Shown in pieces: positions 25,851-34,657 of a stretch of 64,000 nt of DNA. The position numbers were made by a program, and so were the translations under genes. Source of the stretch: Mycolicibacterium sp. P1-5 (GTDB lineage: Bacteria > Actinomycetota > Actinomycetes > Mycobacteriales > Mycobacteriaceae); the NCBI RefSeq assembly GCF_008329565.1, contig NZ_NPKT01000013.1, positions 110,180 through 174,179 on the forward strand. The letters run 5' to 3'. Under the pieces are notes generated by a model. It was given only the letters and a program-made list of their open reading frames with translations. It was not told the DNA's origin and searched no databases. The number at the start of each line of letters is the position of its first letter. Position 1 is the first letter of the stretch.

Positions 25851-28468
25851 AACTGCACCGGCTCGTTCTGACGAACTATCGCGGAATCACTCACCGCGAC
25901 ATCGAATTCCCCGACCACGGAGTGGTCGTCGTGTGCGGTGCCAATGAGATCGGCAAGACCTCGATGATCGAGGCACTCGACCTGCTGCTGGAATCCAAGG
26001 ACCGCTCGACGAAGAAGGACGTCAAACAGGTCAAGCCGACGCATGCCGACGTCGGTTCCGAGGTTCTGGCCGAGATCAGCACGGGTCCATACCGTTTCGT
26101 GTACCGCAAACGGTTCCACAAGAAGTGCGAGACCGAGTTGACCATCACGGCGCCGCGCCGTGAGCAGCTGACCGGGGACGAGGCGCACGAGCGGGTGCTG
26201 GCCATGCTCGGTGAGACGGTCGACACCGGACTGTGGCACGCACAGCGGGTTCTGCAAGCCGGTTCTACGGCAGCAGTGGACCTGTCCGAATGTGACGCGC
26301 TCTCACGGGCTTTGGATCTGGCCGCCGGCGACGATGCGGCACTCTCGGGCACCGAACCCCTGCTGATCGAACGGATCGACGCCGAATACGGCAAGTACTT
26401 CACCGCGACGGGTCGGCCGACGGGCGAGTGGGCGGCGGCGATCGCGCAGCTGAGGGCGGCTGACGAGGACGTGGCCCGGTGTGCCGCCGCGGTCGCCGAA
26501 GTCGACGAACGAGTGCGCAGGCACGCCGACCTCGCCCAGCAGCAGGCCGTGCTGGCCGAACGCAGCCCGAGCATCGCTGAGCGCTTGACCGCCGCGCAGG
26601 CCGCGGCAGGCGCGCTGGCCGAGCTCGCCGGTCAACTGCGGCAAGCCGAGCTGCTCGCGACCGCGGCACAGGCCACTTGCGCCGCGTCGAGCGCCGCGCA
26701 GACCGAACGGGTTCGCCTGCGCGAGGACGTCGCGGCCCGCACCGCGGCCGTTGCCGAGGTGCAGTCGCAGTTGGCGGCCGCCATCGAGGCCGAGCACACC
26801 GCCCGCGAGGTCGTCGAAATGGCTTGTGCGGCATCAGCGGAATCGACTGCCGCCGTCGCCACCGCCCAGGAGACGGTCGACGAGGCTCGCCGGGTGGTCG
26901 ACGCGCTGGCCGCCGACGAGCAGGCGCAGCGCCTCGCCGCGCGCCTGGAACGCATCGAGGCGCTCGAGGCACAGCTGGCAGCGCTGACCGCCGAGCTGTC
27001 CGGGATCAGGCTGACCGCGGGGATGATGGCCGACATCGAGTCGGCCGCAGCGCTGGTCGAGCGTATCGAGGCTCAGCTCACGGCGACTGCCACTACGGTG
27101 GAGTTCACCGCGGCTGCTGATCTCGAGCTGATGGTCGGAACGCACAGCATCCGGCTGGCCGCAGGGCAGAGCTGGGCGCCGCCCACCTCATCGCCGAGCA
27201 GCGTCGAGGTCCCCGGTGTTCTCAGCGTGCGGATCGATCCGGGCGCCACCACCTCCGGTGTCCGGGCGAAGCTGGAAGCAGCGCAACGGGTTCTGGCCGA
27301 GGCGCTGCGGCAGGGCGGCGTGACCGACATCGAAAGCGCGCGGGACCTCGAGCGGCGCCGCCGAGAACGAGCCGGCGACCGCGATCAACTGGCCGCGACC
27401 CTGGCCGGCCTGTGCGAGGACGAAGGGGCCACGGAACTTCGCGTGCGATTGTCAGCCCTGCGCGACACGATCTCGCCTGCACTGCTTGCCACAGGCATTG
27501 ACGGTGGCGCGGCCCGTGCTGCGTTCGTGAGCGCTATCGAAGCACGTGAGACGGCACGTGCTGACGCCGACCTGCACCAGCGTGCGATGGCAGGTGCCAA
27601 TGTTCGATTAACCGAGAAGAACACAGCGGCAACGGTTCTCCGGGCCAAACTGAGCGACGCGGCTGCTGAGCTCGACGCCGCGGCTGGGCGGCTCACGGCG
27701 CAGCGGGCAACCGGAGACGACGAGCAGCTCGCCACGCGGGCCGCTGCGGACGCCGAGGCACAGCGGCAGGCCGCCACCGCGGCGGCCGAGCTGGCGAGGG
27801 CGTATGCGGCTGCTGACCCCGCTTCGGTGCAGGCGACGCTGGCCGAGGCGAGCGCGGCCGCCGCAGCGCTGGAGCGCGAACATGCGCAGGTTGGTCAGGC
27901 ACTCAACGACATCACCGTTGAACTCGGCGTGATGGGCAACGAGGGACGGCAGGGCAGTCTCGACACCGCCCAGATCGCTCGCGAGCATGCCTTCGCCGAA
28001 CATTCGCGGGTGTCTCGCCGGGCTCGGGCCGCACAGCTGCTGCGGTCGGTGATGGCCCGGCACCGGGACAACACCCGGCAGCGCTACGTAATGCCGTTCC
28101 GCACCGAGATCGAGCGGCTGGGCCGTCCGGTGTTCGGACCGACGTTCGAGGTCGAGATCGACAGCGATCTGCGAATCTGTAACCGCACCTTGAACGGTCG
28201 CACCGTTCCCTACGAGTCACTGTCCGGCGGAGCCAAAGAACAACTCGGCATCCTGGCCCGGCTGGCGGGTGCCGCACTCGTCGCCAAGGAAGACTCCGTA
28301 CCGGTGGTCATCGACGACGCGCTGGGCTTCACCGACCCCGACCGGCTGACGAAGATGGGCGCGGTCTTCGACACCGTCGGCGACTACGGGCAGGTGATCG
28401 TCCTGACCTGCACACCAACCCGCTATCTGGGTGTGCAGGACGCCCACGTGATCGAGTTGAGCGCTTGA
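25847..28468 (+). CDS. SMC-like ATPase, SbcC/YhaN type
   Basis: An 873-residue Rad50/SbcC-like protein: N-terminal half-ATPase (Walker A GANEIGKT, 31-38), two long Ala/Glu/Arg-rich coiled-coil arms around a central segment (about 420-480), and a C-terminal half with LSGGAKEQLGILARLAG and Walker B VPVVIDDAL (Asp-Asp rather than Asp-Glu). It is shorter than SbcC (about 1050) and has no CxxC zinc hook, which points to the YhaN branch. Start GTG overlaps the exonuclease stop, so both are made together. Confidence 0.9.
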   Translation: MKLHRLVLTNYRGITHRDIEFPDHGVVVVCGANEIGKTSMIEALDLLLESKDRSTKKDVKQVKPTHADVGSEVLAEISTGPYRFVYRKRFHKKCETELTITAPRREQLTGDEAHERVLAMLGETVDTGLWHAQRVLQAGSTAAVDLSECDALSRALDLAAGDDAALSGTEPLLIERIDAEYGKYFTATGRPTGEWAAAIAQLRAADEDVARCAAAVAEVDERVRRHADLAQQQAVLAERSPSIAERLTAAQAAAGALAELAGQLRQAELLATAAQATCAASSAAQTERVRLREDVAARTAAVAEVQSQLAAAIEAEHTAREVVEMACAASAESTAAVATAQETVDEARRVVDALAADEQAQRLAARLERIEALEAQLAALTAELSGIRLTAGMMADIESAAALVERIEAQLTATATTVEFTAAADLELMVGTHSIRLAAGQSWAPPTSSPSSVEVPGVLSVRIDPGATTSGVRAKLEAAQRVLAEALRQGGVTDIESARDLERRRRERAGDRDQLAATLAGLCEDEGATELRVRLSALRDTISPALLATGIDGGAARAAFVSAIEARETARADADLHQRAMAGANVRLTEKNTAATVLRAKLSDAAAELDAAAGRLTAQRATGDDEQLATRAAADAEAQRQAATAAAELARAYAAADPASVQATLAEASAAAAALEREHAQVGQALNDITVELGVMGNEGRQGSLDTAQIAREHAFAEHSRVSRRARAAQLLRSVMARHRDNTRQRYVMPFRTEIERLGRPVFGPTFEVEIDSDLRICNRTLNGRTVPYESLSGGAKEQLGILARLAGAALVAKEDSVPVVIDDALGFTDPDRLTKMGAVFDTVGDYGQVIVLTCTPTRYLGVQDAHVIELSA

Positions 28469-28477
28469 AGCATCCGA

Positions 28478-29842
28478 CTAGTCGGCGAGCGCCAGTATTT
28501 CGTTGAAACTGTCGGTCAGGCAGTCGTAGAACTCCTCGAAGTCCGGGATGGCTCCGCCGTCGACATCGATGCCCAGCGCGCAGGTGTCCACGTAAGTCAG
28601 CAGGGTCACGTTGACCGCGGCTCCGACGGTCGGACCGAACGCGTACTGCTTGCGCACCGCCGCGCCACCCAGATACACCGGTACGGGCGCCCCCGGGACG
28701 TCGCTGCACAAAAAGTCGACATTGCGCAGGATCGACCCGATGTACCAGCGCGGCATCACGTTGAGCGCACTGGCGATCAATTGCGTGTAGGGAATCGACT
28801 TTTCGTGACGCACCCTGCCGGTGCACTCGTGGATGCTTCTGATGCGCCGGGCGGGATCGGTGATGCCGGCCGGAACGTCGAACCGCATCAGGGTGATCCG
28901 GTTGCCGCCTGCACCATCGTCCTCGGTGCGCAGGTTGATCGGCATGGTCAGGTGGAGGTCGTAGACCCCGACACCGTGCTTATCGTGATACCGGCGCAGC
29001 GCGCCGGCGACCCCCGCGACGAACGCGTCGTTGAGCGCGCCTCCGCTTCGGTGAGCGGCCTCGCGCAGCCGCGGCATCGGAACGTCGAGAACACTGAGTT
29101 GGCGGACCAGCGTGCGGTCCCTCATCAGCGCCGAGCCCGGCTTGTTCACCGGGCGAACGGTGCGGTACACCGACGCGGCCAGTTCGCCTGCCGACTCCGC
29201 AGTCTGCAGTGGGCGTCGAATCATGTTGAACAGCAACCGCGGAGCGCTCTTGGCTGACTCGCTGACCACCGTGCCGACCAGGCCTGCGTTGTAGCGCAGC
29301 GCGTCACGATAACTCGCGAGCGGATGCGGCACGGGGACGGGCGGTGCTGCCGGTATCGGGTCGATGACTCGAGGATCCTCGTCGAGGTCGAAGAGCCGCA
29401 TTGCGATCTGAATCCCACCGACGCCATCGGTCAGCGCGTGATGGAATTTGCACAGCACTGCGGCGGCACTCTCATCGAGACCGTCGATGAGGGTGGCTTC
29501 CCACATCGGACGGGCGCGGTCGAAGTCGGACATCGCAGCCAGCCGGGCCATCTCGAGCACGCCGTCGAGCGTTCCGGGCTTGGGCGCCGACACTCGGCGC
29601 ATGTGATAGTTCAGGTCGAAGTCGGGGGCGTACTCCCACCGCGGCGGAGCCGGTAGCGGTGAATTCACCACCCGCTGCCGGAACATCGGCAGTTCGCGGC
29701 TGACGAGATCGAACCGCTCCCGCAGGATATTCCAGTCGGGGGACCGGTCGAGAAGGATCACCGTCACAACGGTGGATCTCAGCCTCGGATCGGCTTCCAT
29801 CGACCAGGTGAACGCGTCGGTGCTGCGCATGAATTCAGTCAT
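28478..29842 (-). CDS. WS/DGAT-type wax ester synthase / diacylglycerol acyltransferase
   Basis: A 454-residue acyltransferase with the catalytic HHxxxDG motif intact: H134-H135-A-L-T-D139-G140. The N-terminus MRSTDAFTWSMEADPRLRST and the C-terminal segment with NVDFLCSDVPGAPVPV are typical of mycobacterial Tgs-like proteins that acylate diacylglycerol or fatty alcohols. The ATG at 29842 follows an AGGAG site; a start seven codons earlier (29863) is less likely. It sits where M. tuberculosis has the Rv1279 oxidoreductase, so this is a local replacement or insertion. Confidence 0.93.
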   Translation of the reverse strand: MTEFMRSTDAFTWSMEADPRLRSTVVTVILLDRSPDWNILRERFDLVSRELPMFRQRVVNSPLPAPPRWEYAPDFDLNYHMRRVSAPKPGTLDGVLEMARLAAMSDFDRARPMWEATLIDGLDESAAAVLCKFHHALTDGVGGIQIAMRLFDLDEDPRVIDPIPAAPPVPVPHPLASYRDALRYNAGLVGTVVSESAKSAPRLLFNMIRRPLQTAESAGELAASVYRTVRPVNKPGSALMRDRTLVRQLSVLDVPMPRLREAAHRSGGALNDAFVAGVAGALRRYHDKHGVGVYDLHLTMPINLRTEDDGAGGNRITLMRFDVPAGITDPARRIRSIHECTGRVRHEKSIPYTQLIASALNVMPRWYIGSILRNVDFLCSDVPGAPVPVYLGGAAVRKQYAFGPTVGAAVNVTLLTYVDTCALGIDVDGGAIPDFEEFYDCLTDSFNEILALAD

Positions 29843-30045
29843 TGTGGCTCCTGGCTTCAACATACGACCGACGCGACCACCGACAGAATGGTGCCGCTGA
29901 CATAGAGGACTTTCTCCCCTACAGATGAGGTCGACTGGCGCAGTGGGTGAACCGTTCGGGCACCGCCGTCGTTGATTGCCACTTGCGACCAGTCGCCGGC
30001 TGTTACATTCCTGACGGAGGAAACTCCGGACTAAGGAGCGACCTC

Positions 30046-31503
30046 ATGCGTCTTCGTACTTTCCCTATTTCTGCCATGGCGGTGGCCACCGTTTCGCTAC
30101 TGACCGTTTCGCTGGTGAGCTGTTCGTCTCCACGCCAGTCAGCAGCCCCATCGTCCTCAACCCCAGCCCCATCGTCGGGTCCGATCGACGGCACGTACCT
30201 CGCCAAGCTCTGCGGGGTGCCGCAGCTCGAGGTGAAGAACGAAAATCAGGCGGCCGTCTGCATCACGCCCCAGGGTGACGCGGTCAGCATCGTGGGAGAC
30301 CGCACCTTCACCAGCGCGCGCAAAACCGATGCATATCGGCAGGAACCGCACAAGTGCGCCGGCGAAGCGTTACCCCCGGTCTGGTTCCGCTTTTACGACG
30401 GCCCGAATATGTTCGCCAAGGCCAACTACGACGAGATCTCCTTCACCATGCCGGTCACCAAGAGCGCCTTGCCACCGATCCGCAACTCGCAGAGCCTCTG
30501 GGATCAAATGACGATCCTGCAGCCGATACCCGTCTTCGACGATGTCGCGCCGACCTACTGTGGGTTCTTGGGCGGAAAGACGCTGTGGGCCAACGGCGGG
30601 TTCAACTTCGAACTCACCGCCGGCAGCACGGGCTTCGACCCGGGTGATGCTCCGCCGCAGACTCCGTGGAACTCGCCGTGGCAGTCCGGCTTCAACAGCA
30701 CGACGTACGACGGCTGGACGGCCTACCCGACCATGGCGCTGGGGAATGGAGCCGGCGGCCCGCCGGCCGGGTTCGCGATACGCACTCCGGGCAGTTCGGA
30801 CTCGCCGGGCGCGGCCGACTCAGCCGTGCACGCCAAGTACTCCCTGGACAACGCCAAGCAGGTCGTCACACTCGAACTGTCCTACAACGGCGCGACGTCG
30901 ACCTACTCCGTGCCGCAGCAGCTGTTCAAGGACAAGTTCCTGCCCAAGGCCATCGCCGATGGTTCACTGGCCGCCGACGACAAGCAGGTGGGCCAGGTGA
31001 ACAACTTCGACTGGCGGTGGCAGCTCTTCACCAACACGCTGACCATCCAGAAGCCGACCGCCCCGGACGGCAAGCCCATCATGCTCAACGAACTGGCGCA
31101 GTACTTTCCCACGGCCACGTCCTACAACGACATCCAGGCCAAGGTGAAGGGTTACCCAGGCTTCAACAACCCGGATGCCTTCGACAACACCTTGGTGTGC
31201 GCCAAGGGATTCGAGATGTACGGCACGCTCATCGACGGCAAGCTCTTCACCGACCTCGACGACTACAGCAAGTGGGTCGAGACCGAGGCCGACAAGACCG
31301 ATCCCCGATATTCCTACTGGCGATGCATCGAGGCGATCGCCCGATCCCGTGAACAGAACTGCGTCGCAAGCGGTTCCGAAAAGGACATTGCGCAGCAGTC
31401 CTGGAACGTCGGCGGGGGCTATCTCAATGGCGCCATCCCCGGGCAGTGCGACGAGAACAATGCGGAAACGAAAGCCGTCATCGCCGGCCAGCGTAAGGGC
31501 TGA
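30046..31503 (+). CDS. Secreted lipoprotein of unknown function
   Basis: A 485-residue predicted lipoprotein: signal peptide with lipobox LVSC (C26), a Ser/Pro-rich linker, then a Trp/Tyr-rich globular part with several cysteines. The start at 30046 follows AAGGAGCG. I do not recognise the family; composition suggests an extracellular protein anchored to the membrane. It stands alone: the upstream gene is divergent and a 53-bp palindromic repeat follows. Confidence 0.8.
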   Translation: MRLRTFPISAMAVATVSLLTVSLVSCSSPRQSAAPSSSTPAPSSGPIDGTYLAKLCGVPQLEVKNENQAAVCITPQGDAVSIVGDRTFTSARKTDAYRQEPHKCAGEALPPVWFRFYDGPNMFAKANYDEISFTMPVTKSALPPIRNSQSLWDQMTILQPIPVFDDVAPTYCGFLGGKTLWANGGFNFELTAGSTGFDPGDAPPQTPWNSPWQSGFNSTTYDGWTAYPTMALGNGAGGPPAGFAIRTPGSSDSPGAADSAVHAKYSLDNAKQVVTLELSYNGATSTYSVPQQLFKDKFLPKAIADGSLAADDKQVGQVNNFDWRWQLFTNTLTIQKPTAPDGKPIMLNELAQYFPTATSYNDIQAKVKGYPGFNNPDAFDNTLVCAKGFEMYGTLIDGKLFTDLDDYSKWVETEADKTDPRYSYWRCIEAIARSREQNCVASGSEKDIAQQSWNVGGGYLNGAIPGQCDENNAETKAVIAGQRKG

Positions 31504-31540
31504 TCCTTCGCCCTGATCGCCAGGTCCGAGGGGTTCACCA

Positions 31541-31593
31541 GCGATTTCGGCGCGGAGACCGCCGCTGAGCGAACGTTTCCGCGCCGAAGTCGC
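31541..31593. repeat. 53-bp palindromic repeat, copy 1
   Basis: Arms at 31541-31556 and 31578-31593 are reverse complements at 15 of 16 positions. The reverse complement of the whole element matches 39106-39158 at about 45 of 53 positions, including the non-palindromic centre, so the two are copies of one element in opposite orientation. It lies 37 bp after a lipoprotein stop and could also act as a terminator hairpin. Confidence 0.7.
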
Positions 31594-31670
31594 GGGGTTG
31601 GGATCGGCGTCGGCGCATTCCATTCCCGTCCCGGGCGAGGCAGAATCGACGCCATGGCGGGCCGGCGGCG

Positions 31671-32942
31671 ATGACTCTGAACGAGAAGCGCCGCCGCGCC
31701 CACGGAAAACTCGCCGCATTACCCGGTGTTCGCCCGGTTCGTCGCCCGATCACGGCGGGCGGAACCGACCAGTTCGACCTGTACTACGTGCGGACCGGCC
31801 GTAAAACCCGGCATCCGCTGGTCATCATTCCCGGTGGGCCGGGCGCGGCGTCGATCGCGCTCTATCGGGGTCTGCGCCGCCGGGCCGCCGCCGACGGTCT
31901 CGACGTGATCATGATCGAGCACCGGGGCGTCGGGATGTCACGCCATGACGACGACGGGGCTGACCTGCCGCCCGAGGCGCTGACCATCGAGCAGGTGGTT
32001 GACGACGTCGCCGCCGTGCTCGACGACGCTCAGGTGGACAGCGCCGTCATCTACGGCACGTCCTATGGCACCTACATTGCAGCGGGGGTCGGGGTGCGCC
32101 ACCCGCCCCGGGTGTTCGCGATGGTCCTCGACTCCCCACTGCTGGCCGGCGACGACATCGAGGTGGTCCGCGAAACGGTGCGCAGCGTGCTGTGGCACGG
32201 TCAGCAGCCCGATACCGCAGAGTTGGCCGACAAGGTGCGACGGCTGGCCGACGAGGGCGTGATGACTCCTGCGGCGGCTCAACTCGCCGCCACCGTGTAC
32301 GGCCTCGGTGGAGCGCGCCTGCTGGACCGTCAGCTCGACCTGCTGCTGGGTGGCCGCAGCCTGGTCTGGAGCGCGATGGGGCACTTCGGCAAGTTGATGG
32401 TGGGACGAAAAGCGCCGTACCGCAACGAGACCGACCTGGTCGGGCAGATCGGTTACCGCGAGCTCAACTACGCGGCTGACCCGGACGGCTTGCCGCTGGA
32501 TCCGGCCGTCGCGATGCGCGACTTCGCCCTCGGTGAACCAGCGCGGTTCGAAGCCGAGCCGTTCGACCTGGTGGCCGAGATGCCGAAGTTCGCCTGGCCG
32601 ACGGCGGTGATCTCCGGCGGGCGTGATCTGACCACACCGCCCGCAGTGGCCGAACGGATCGCGGGGCTGATCCCGGACTCGGTGTTGGTACAGCTACCGT
32701 CCACCGGTCATAGCGTGCTCGACACCAAGGAACGCGCGGCACTGCGGATCGCCGAAGCGGTGTCCATCGGCCGGATCGACACCCTCCGGCCGCAGGAGAG
32801 CGCGCTCGACGCCCTGCCAACCCGGCCCGCCGTACGTCTGATGGTGTCGGCGATGTCGGCGGTCACGCGCGTCGAGGCCGTGCTGCCTGCGGCGGTTCCG
32901 CGGGCGGTGACCCGAACGTTGCCCAAGCCGGCTACTTCGTGA
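31671..32942 (+). CDS. Alpha/beta hydrolase, proline iminopeptidase-like
   Basis: A 423-residue alpha/beta-fold hydrolase. GGPG at 55-58 is the oxyanion motif of the prolyl aminopeptidase group, the nucleophile elbow is GTSYG (S131), an aspartate lies in ISGGRDLTTPP and a histidine in STGHSVLD. It may be a peptidase or esterase. No signal peptide; the N-terminus is basic. Its 3' end overlaps the end of the convergent oppA gene by 11 bp. The ribosome site is poor, so the start is moderately certain. Confidence 0.85.
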   Translation: MTLNEKRRRAHGKLAALPGVRPVRRPITAGGTDQFDLYYVRTGRKTRHPLVIIPGGPGAASIALYRGLRRRAAADGLDVIMIEHRGVGMSRHDDDGADLPPEALTIEQVVDDVAAVLDDAQVDSAVIYGTSYGTYIAAGVGVRHPPRVFAMVLDSPLLAGDDIEVVRETVRSVLWHGQQPDTAELADKVRRLADEGVMTPAAAQLAATVYGLGGARLLDRQLDLLLGGRSLVWSAMGHFGKLMVGRKAPYRNETDLVGQIGYRELNYAADPDGLPLDPAVAMRDFALGEPARFEAEPFDLVAEMPKFAWPTAVISGGRDLTTPPAVAERIAGLIPDSVLVQLPSTGHSVLDTKERAALRIAEAVSIGRIDTLRPQESALDALPTRPAVRLMVSAMSAVTRVEAVLPAAVPRAVTRTLPKPATS

Positions 32943-34647
32943 ATCCTATTGCGGTGTAGTTCAAGTCACCAAGTCCGGCCGGCCCGAAGTTGGCCAGATT
33001 GCTGCGCACCGCGACGTTGCCTGCGGATTGGAACAACGGCAGGCTGAACCCCTCGGCGAAGATCAGTTTGTCCAGATCGTTGGCCAGGTTGCGGGCCTTG
33101 TCTGGATCGAGTTCGTTGAAGACATCCTCGACCTTGGCGTCGACCTCGGGGCTGCTGATCTTGCCGAAATTGCTCTCGGCTCCGGTGGTGTATATCTGGT
33201 TCAGGCAGCACAACGCGAAAGCGTCGCCCACCCAAGAGAATTGGGCCATGTCGAAATCACCGGGGATGATGTGGTTGGTGAAGAACCCATTACCGGGCTT
33301 GGCATCGATCTGCAGGTTCACGCCGATCTGGGCGAGGTTGTTCTGCGTGATCAACGCGACCTGCCGGGTGGTCTGCGCGTCGTAGAGGACGTCACGGATC
33401 ACCAGTTGTCTGCCGTCCTTCTCGCGGAACTGCCCGTTGAGCTTCCAGCCCAGGGCGTCGAGTTCTTGTTTGGCCTTGTCCTGGTTGTAGGCGACGACCT
33501 CGCTGTTGTCCTGATAGCCCTTTTGGCCCGCCACGTAGATGTGGTTGTTCAGCGGGACGGGTTTGTCGACGAGTCCGCGCTGGGTCACGTCGGCGATGGC
33601 CTGGCGGTCGATGCCCTTCGCTACGGCCAGTCGCAGCGCCCGGTCGGACAGGATCGACCCGGGTGCGCCGTTGAAGGTGAAGTGATACCAGCTCAATCCC
33701 GGCGCCCGGCGGATCGAGACGCCCGCGGTACGCCGGGCGATGGTCAAGTCGTCCAGCGAGCTGAGGCCGACGGCGTCGATTGAATTGTTTTGTAGCGCCG
33801 GGATTCTCGCTGCGTCATCGAGCACCAGGAAGGTGAACGAGTCAAGCAGTGGCGGGGTGCCCCACCACTTGGGGTTGCGGGTCAGCATGATGCGTTGGGC
33901 GGTGCGGTCCACCGTTGAGATCAGGAACGGGCCGGCCGACGGTCCGGGACCGTTGAGCTGGCCCTTGTTGAACACCTCGGGGTTGGCGGTCATGCTCTTG
34001 GGCAGCAGCATTGTGTTGCCCGAGAACATGCCGCGCCACTCCGAGTAGTGCTTGGCGAAGGTGATGACGGCCTGGCGGTCGTCCACCCCGCGGTTGACCG
34101 AAGCGACCCGGTCGCTGCCGTTGGGGGAGGCGATGGCGAAGTTCTTGTCCTTGCCGCTGGTTGCGTTGATCTGAGAGGCGATGTCCTCCCAGGTGATCGG
34201 TGTCCCGTCGGACCAGACCGCCTTGGGGTTGATGGTGTAGGTCACGACCTGCGGGTCGGTGCTGGTGAGCTCGACATTGGTGAAGTAGTCGTTGTTGACC
34301 TTCATCGAACCGTCGGCGGCGATGATGAATGCGCGCGGCAGCGTCGGCCGCAGCAGCGAGCCGGTGTCGGCCTCGTTGCCGTCGATGTTGAGGGTGTTCC
34401 AGTTCGACGGGAACGACGACAGTGCCAGCCGCAGATTGCCGCCCTTGCGCAAGGTGGCGGGGTCCTGCGGGTTGGTGTCACTGGTCGAGCCCAGCTCGGC
34501 ATTGCCGCCTGCCGACGGGACATCGCGCTTACTGCCTGAGCAGCCCGCGAGCACCAATACCACCGCGGCTCCTACCGCGAGCAGACGCACAATCGCGTTC
34601 TGAGGGGCTGTTGCGTGCGATTCTGTGTCTGTTCGCGCAAGGGTCAC
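32932..34647 (-). CDS. oppA: Oligopeptide ABC transporter substrate-binding lipoprotein OppA
   Basis: A 571-residue family-5 solute-binding protein with a lipoprotein signal (lipobox LAGC, C36) and the body typical of peptide binders (RPTLPRAFII, VWSDGTPITWEDI, ALRLAVAKGIDRQAI). It captures peptides outside the membrane for the OppBC/OppDF importer encoded just upstream. The GTG at 34647 lies ten bases past the oppDF stop, whose TAG is also the start of a -10-like TAGCAT (34660-34655), so an extra internal promoter for the binding protein is possible. Matches Rv1280c. Confidence 0.92.
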   Translation of the reverse strand: MTLARTDTESHATAPQNAIVRLLAVGAAVVLVLAGCSGSKRDVPSAGGNAELGSTSDTNPQDPATLRKGGNLRLALSSFPSNWNTLNIDGNEADTGSLLRPTLPRAFIIAADGSMKVNNDYFTNVELTSTDPQVVTYTINPKAVWSDGTPITWEDIASQINATSGKDKNFAIASPNGSDRVASVNRGVDDRQAVITFAKHYSEWRGMFSGNTMLLPKSMTANPEVFNKGQLNGPGPSAGPFLISTVDRTAQRIMLTRNPKWWGTPPLLDSFTFLVLDDAARIPALQNNSIDAVGLSSLDDLTIARRTAGVSIRRAPGLSWYHFTFNGAPGSILSDRALRLAVAKGIDRQAIADVTQRGLVDKPVPLNNHIYVAGQKGYQDNSEVVAYNQDKAKQELDALGWKLNGQFREKDGRQLVIRDVLYDAQTTRQVALITQNNLAQIGVNLQIDAKPGNGFFTNHIIPGDFDMAQFSWVGDAFALCCLNQIYTTGAESNFGKISSPEVDAKVEDVFNELDPDKARNLANDLDKLIFAEGFSLPLFQSAGNVAVRSNLANFGPAGLGDLNYTAIGFTK

Positions 34648-34657
34648 GCCACTGATG

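Noticed and set aside
30001..30009. TGTTACATT before the lipoprotein gene resembling half of the 2190-2204 operator.
   Set aside because: Only one half-site matches; it is more simply a -10 element containing TACATT.
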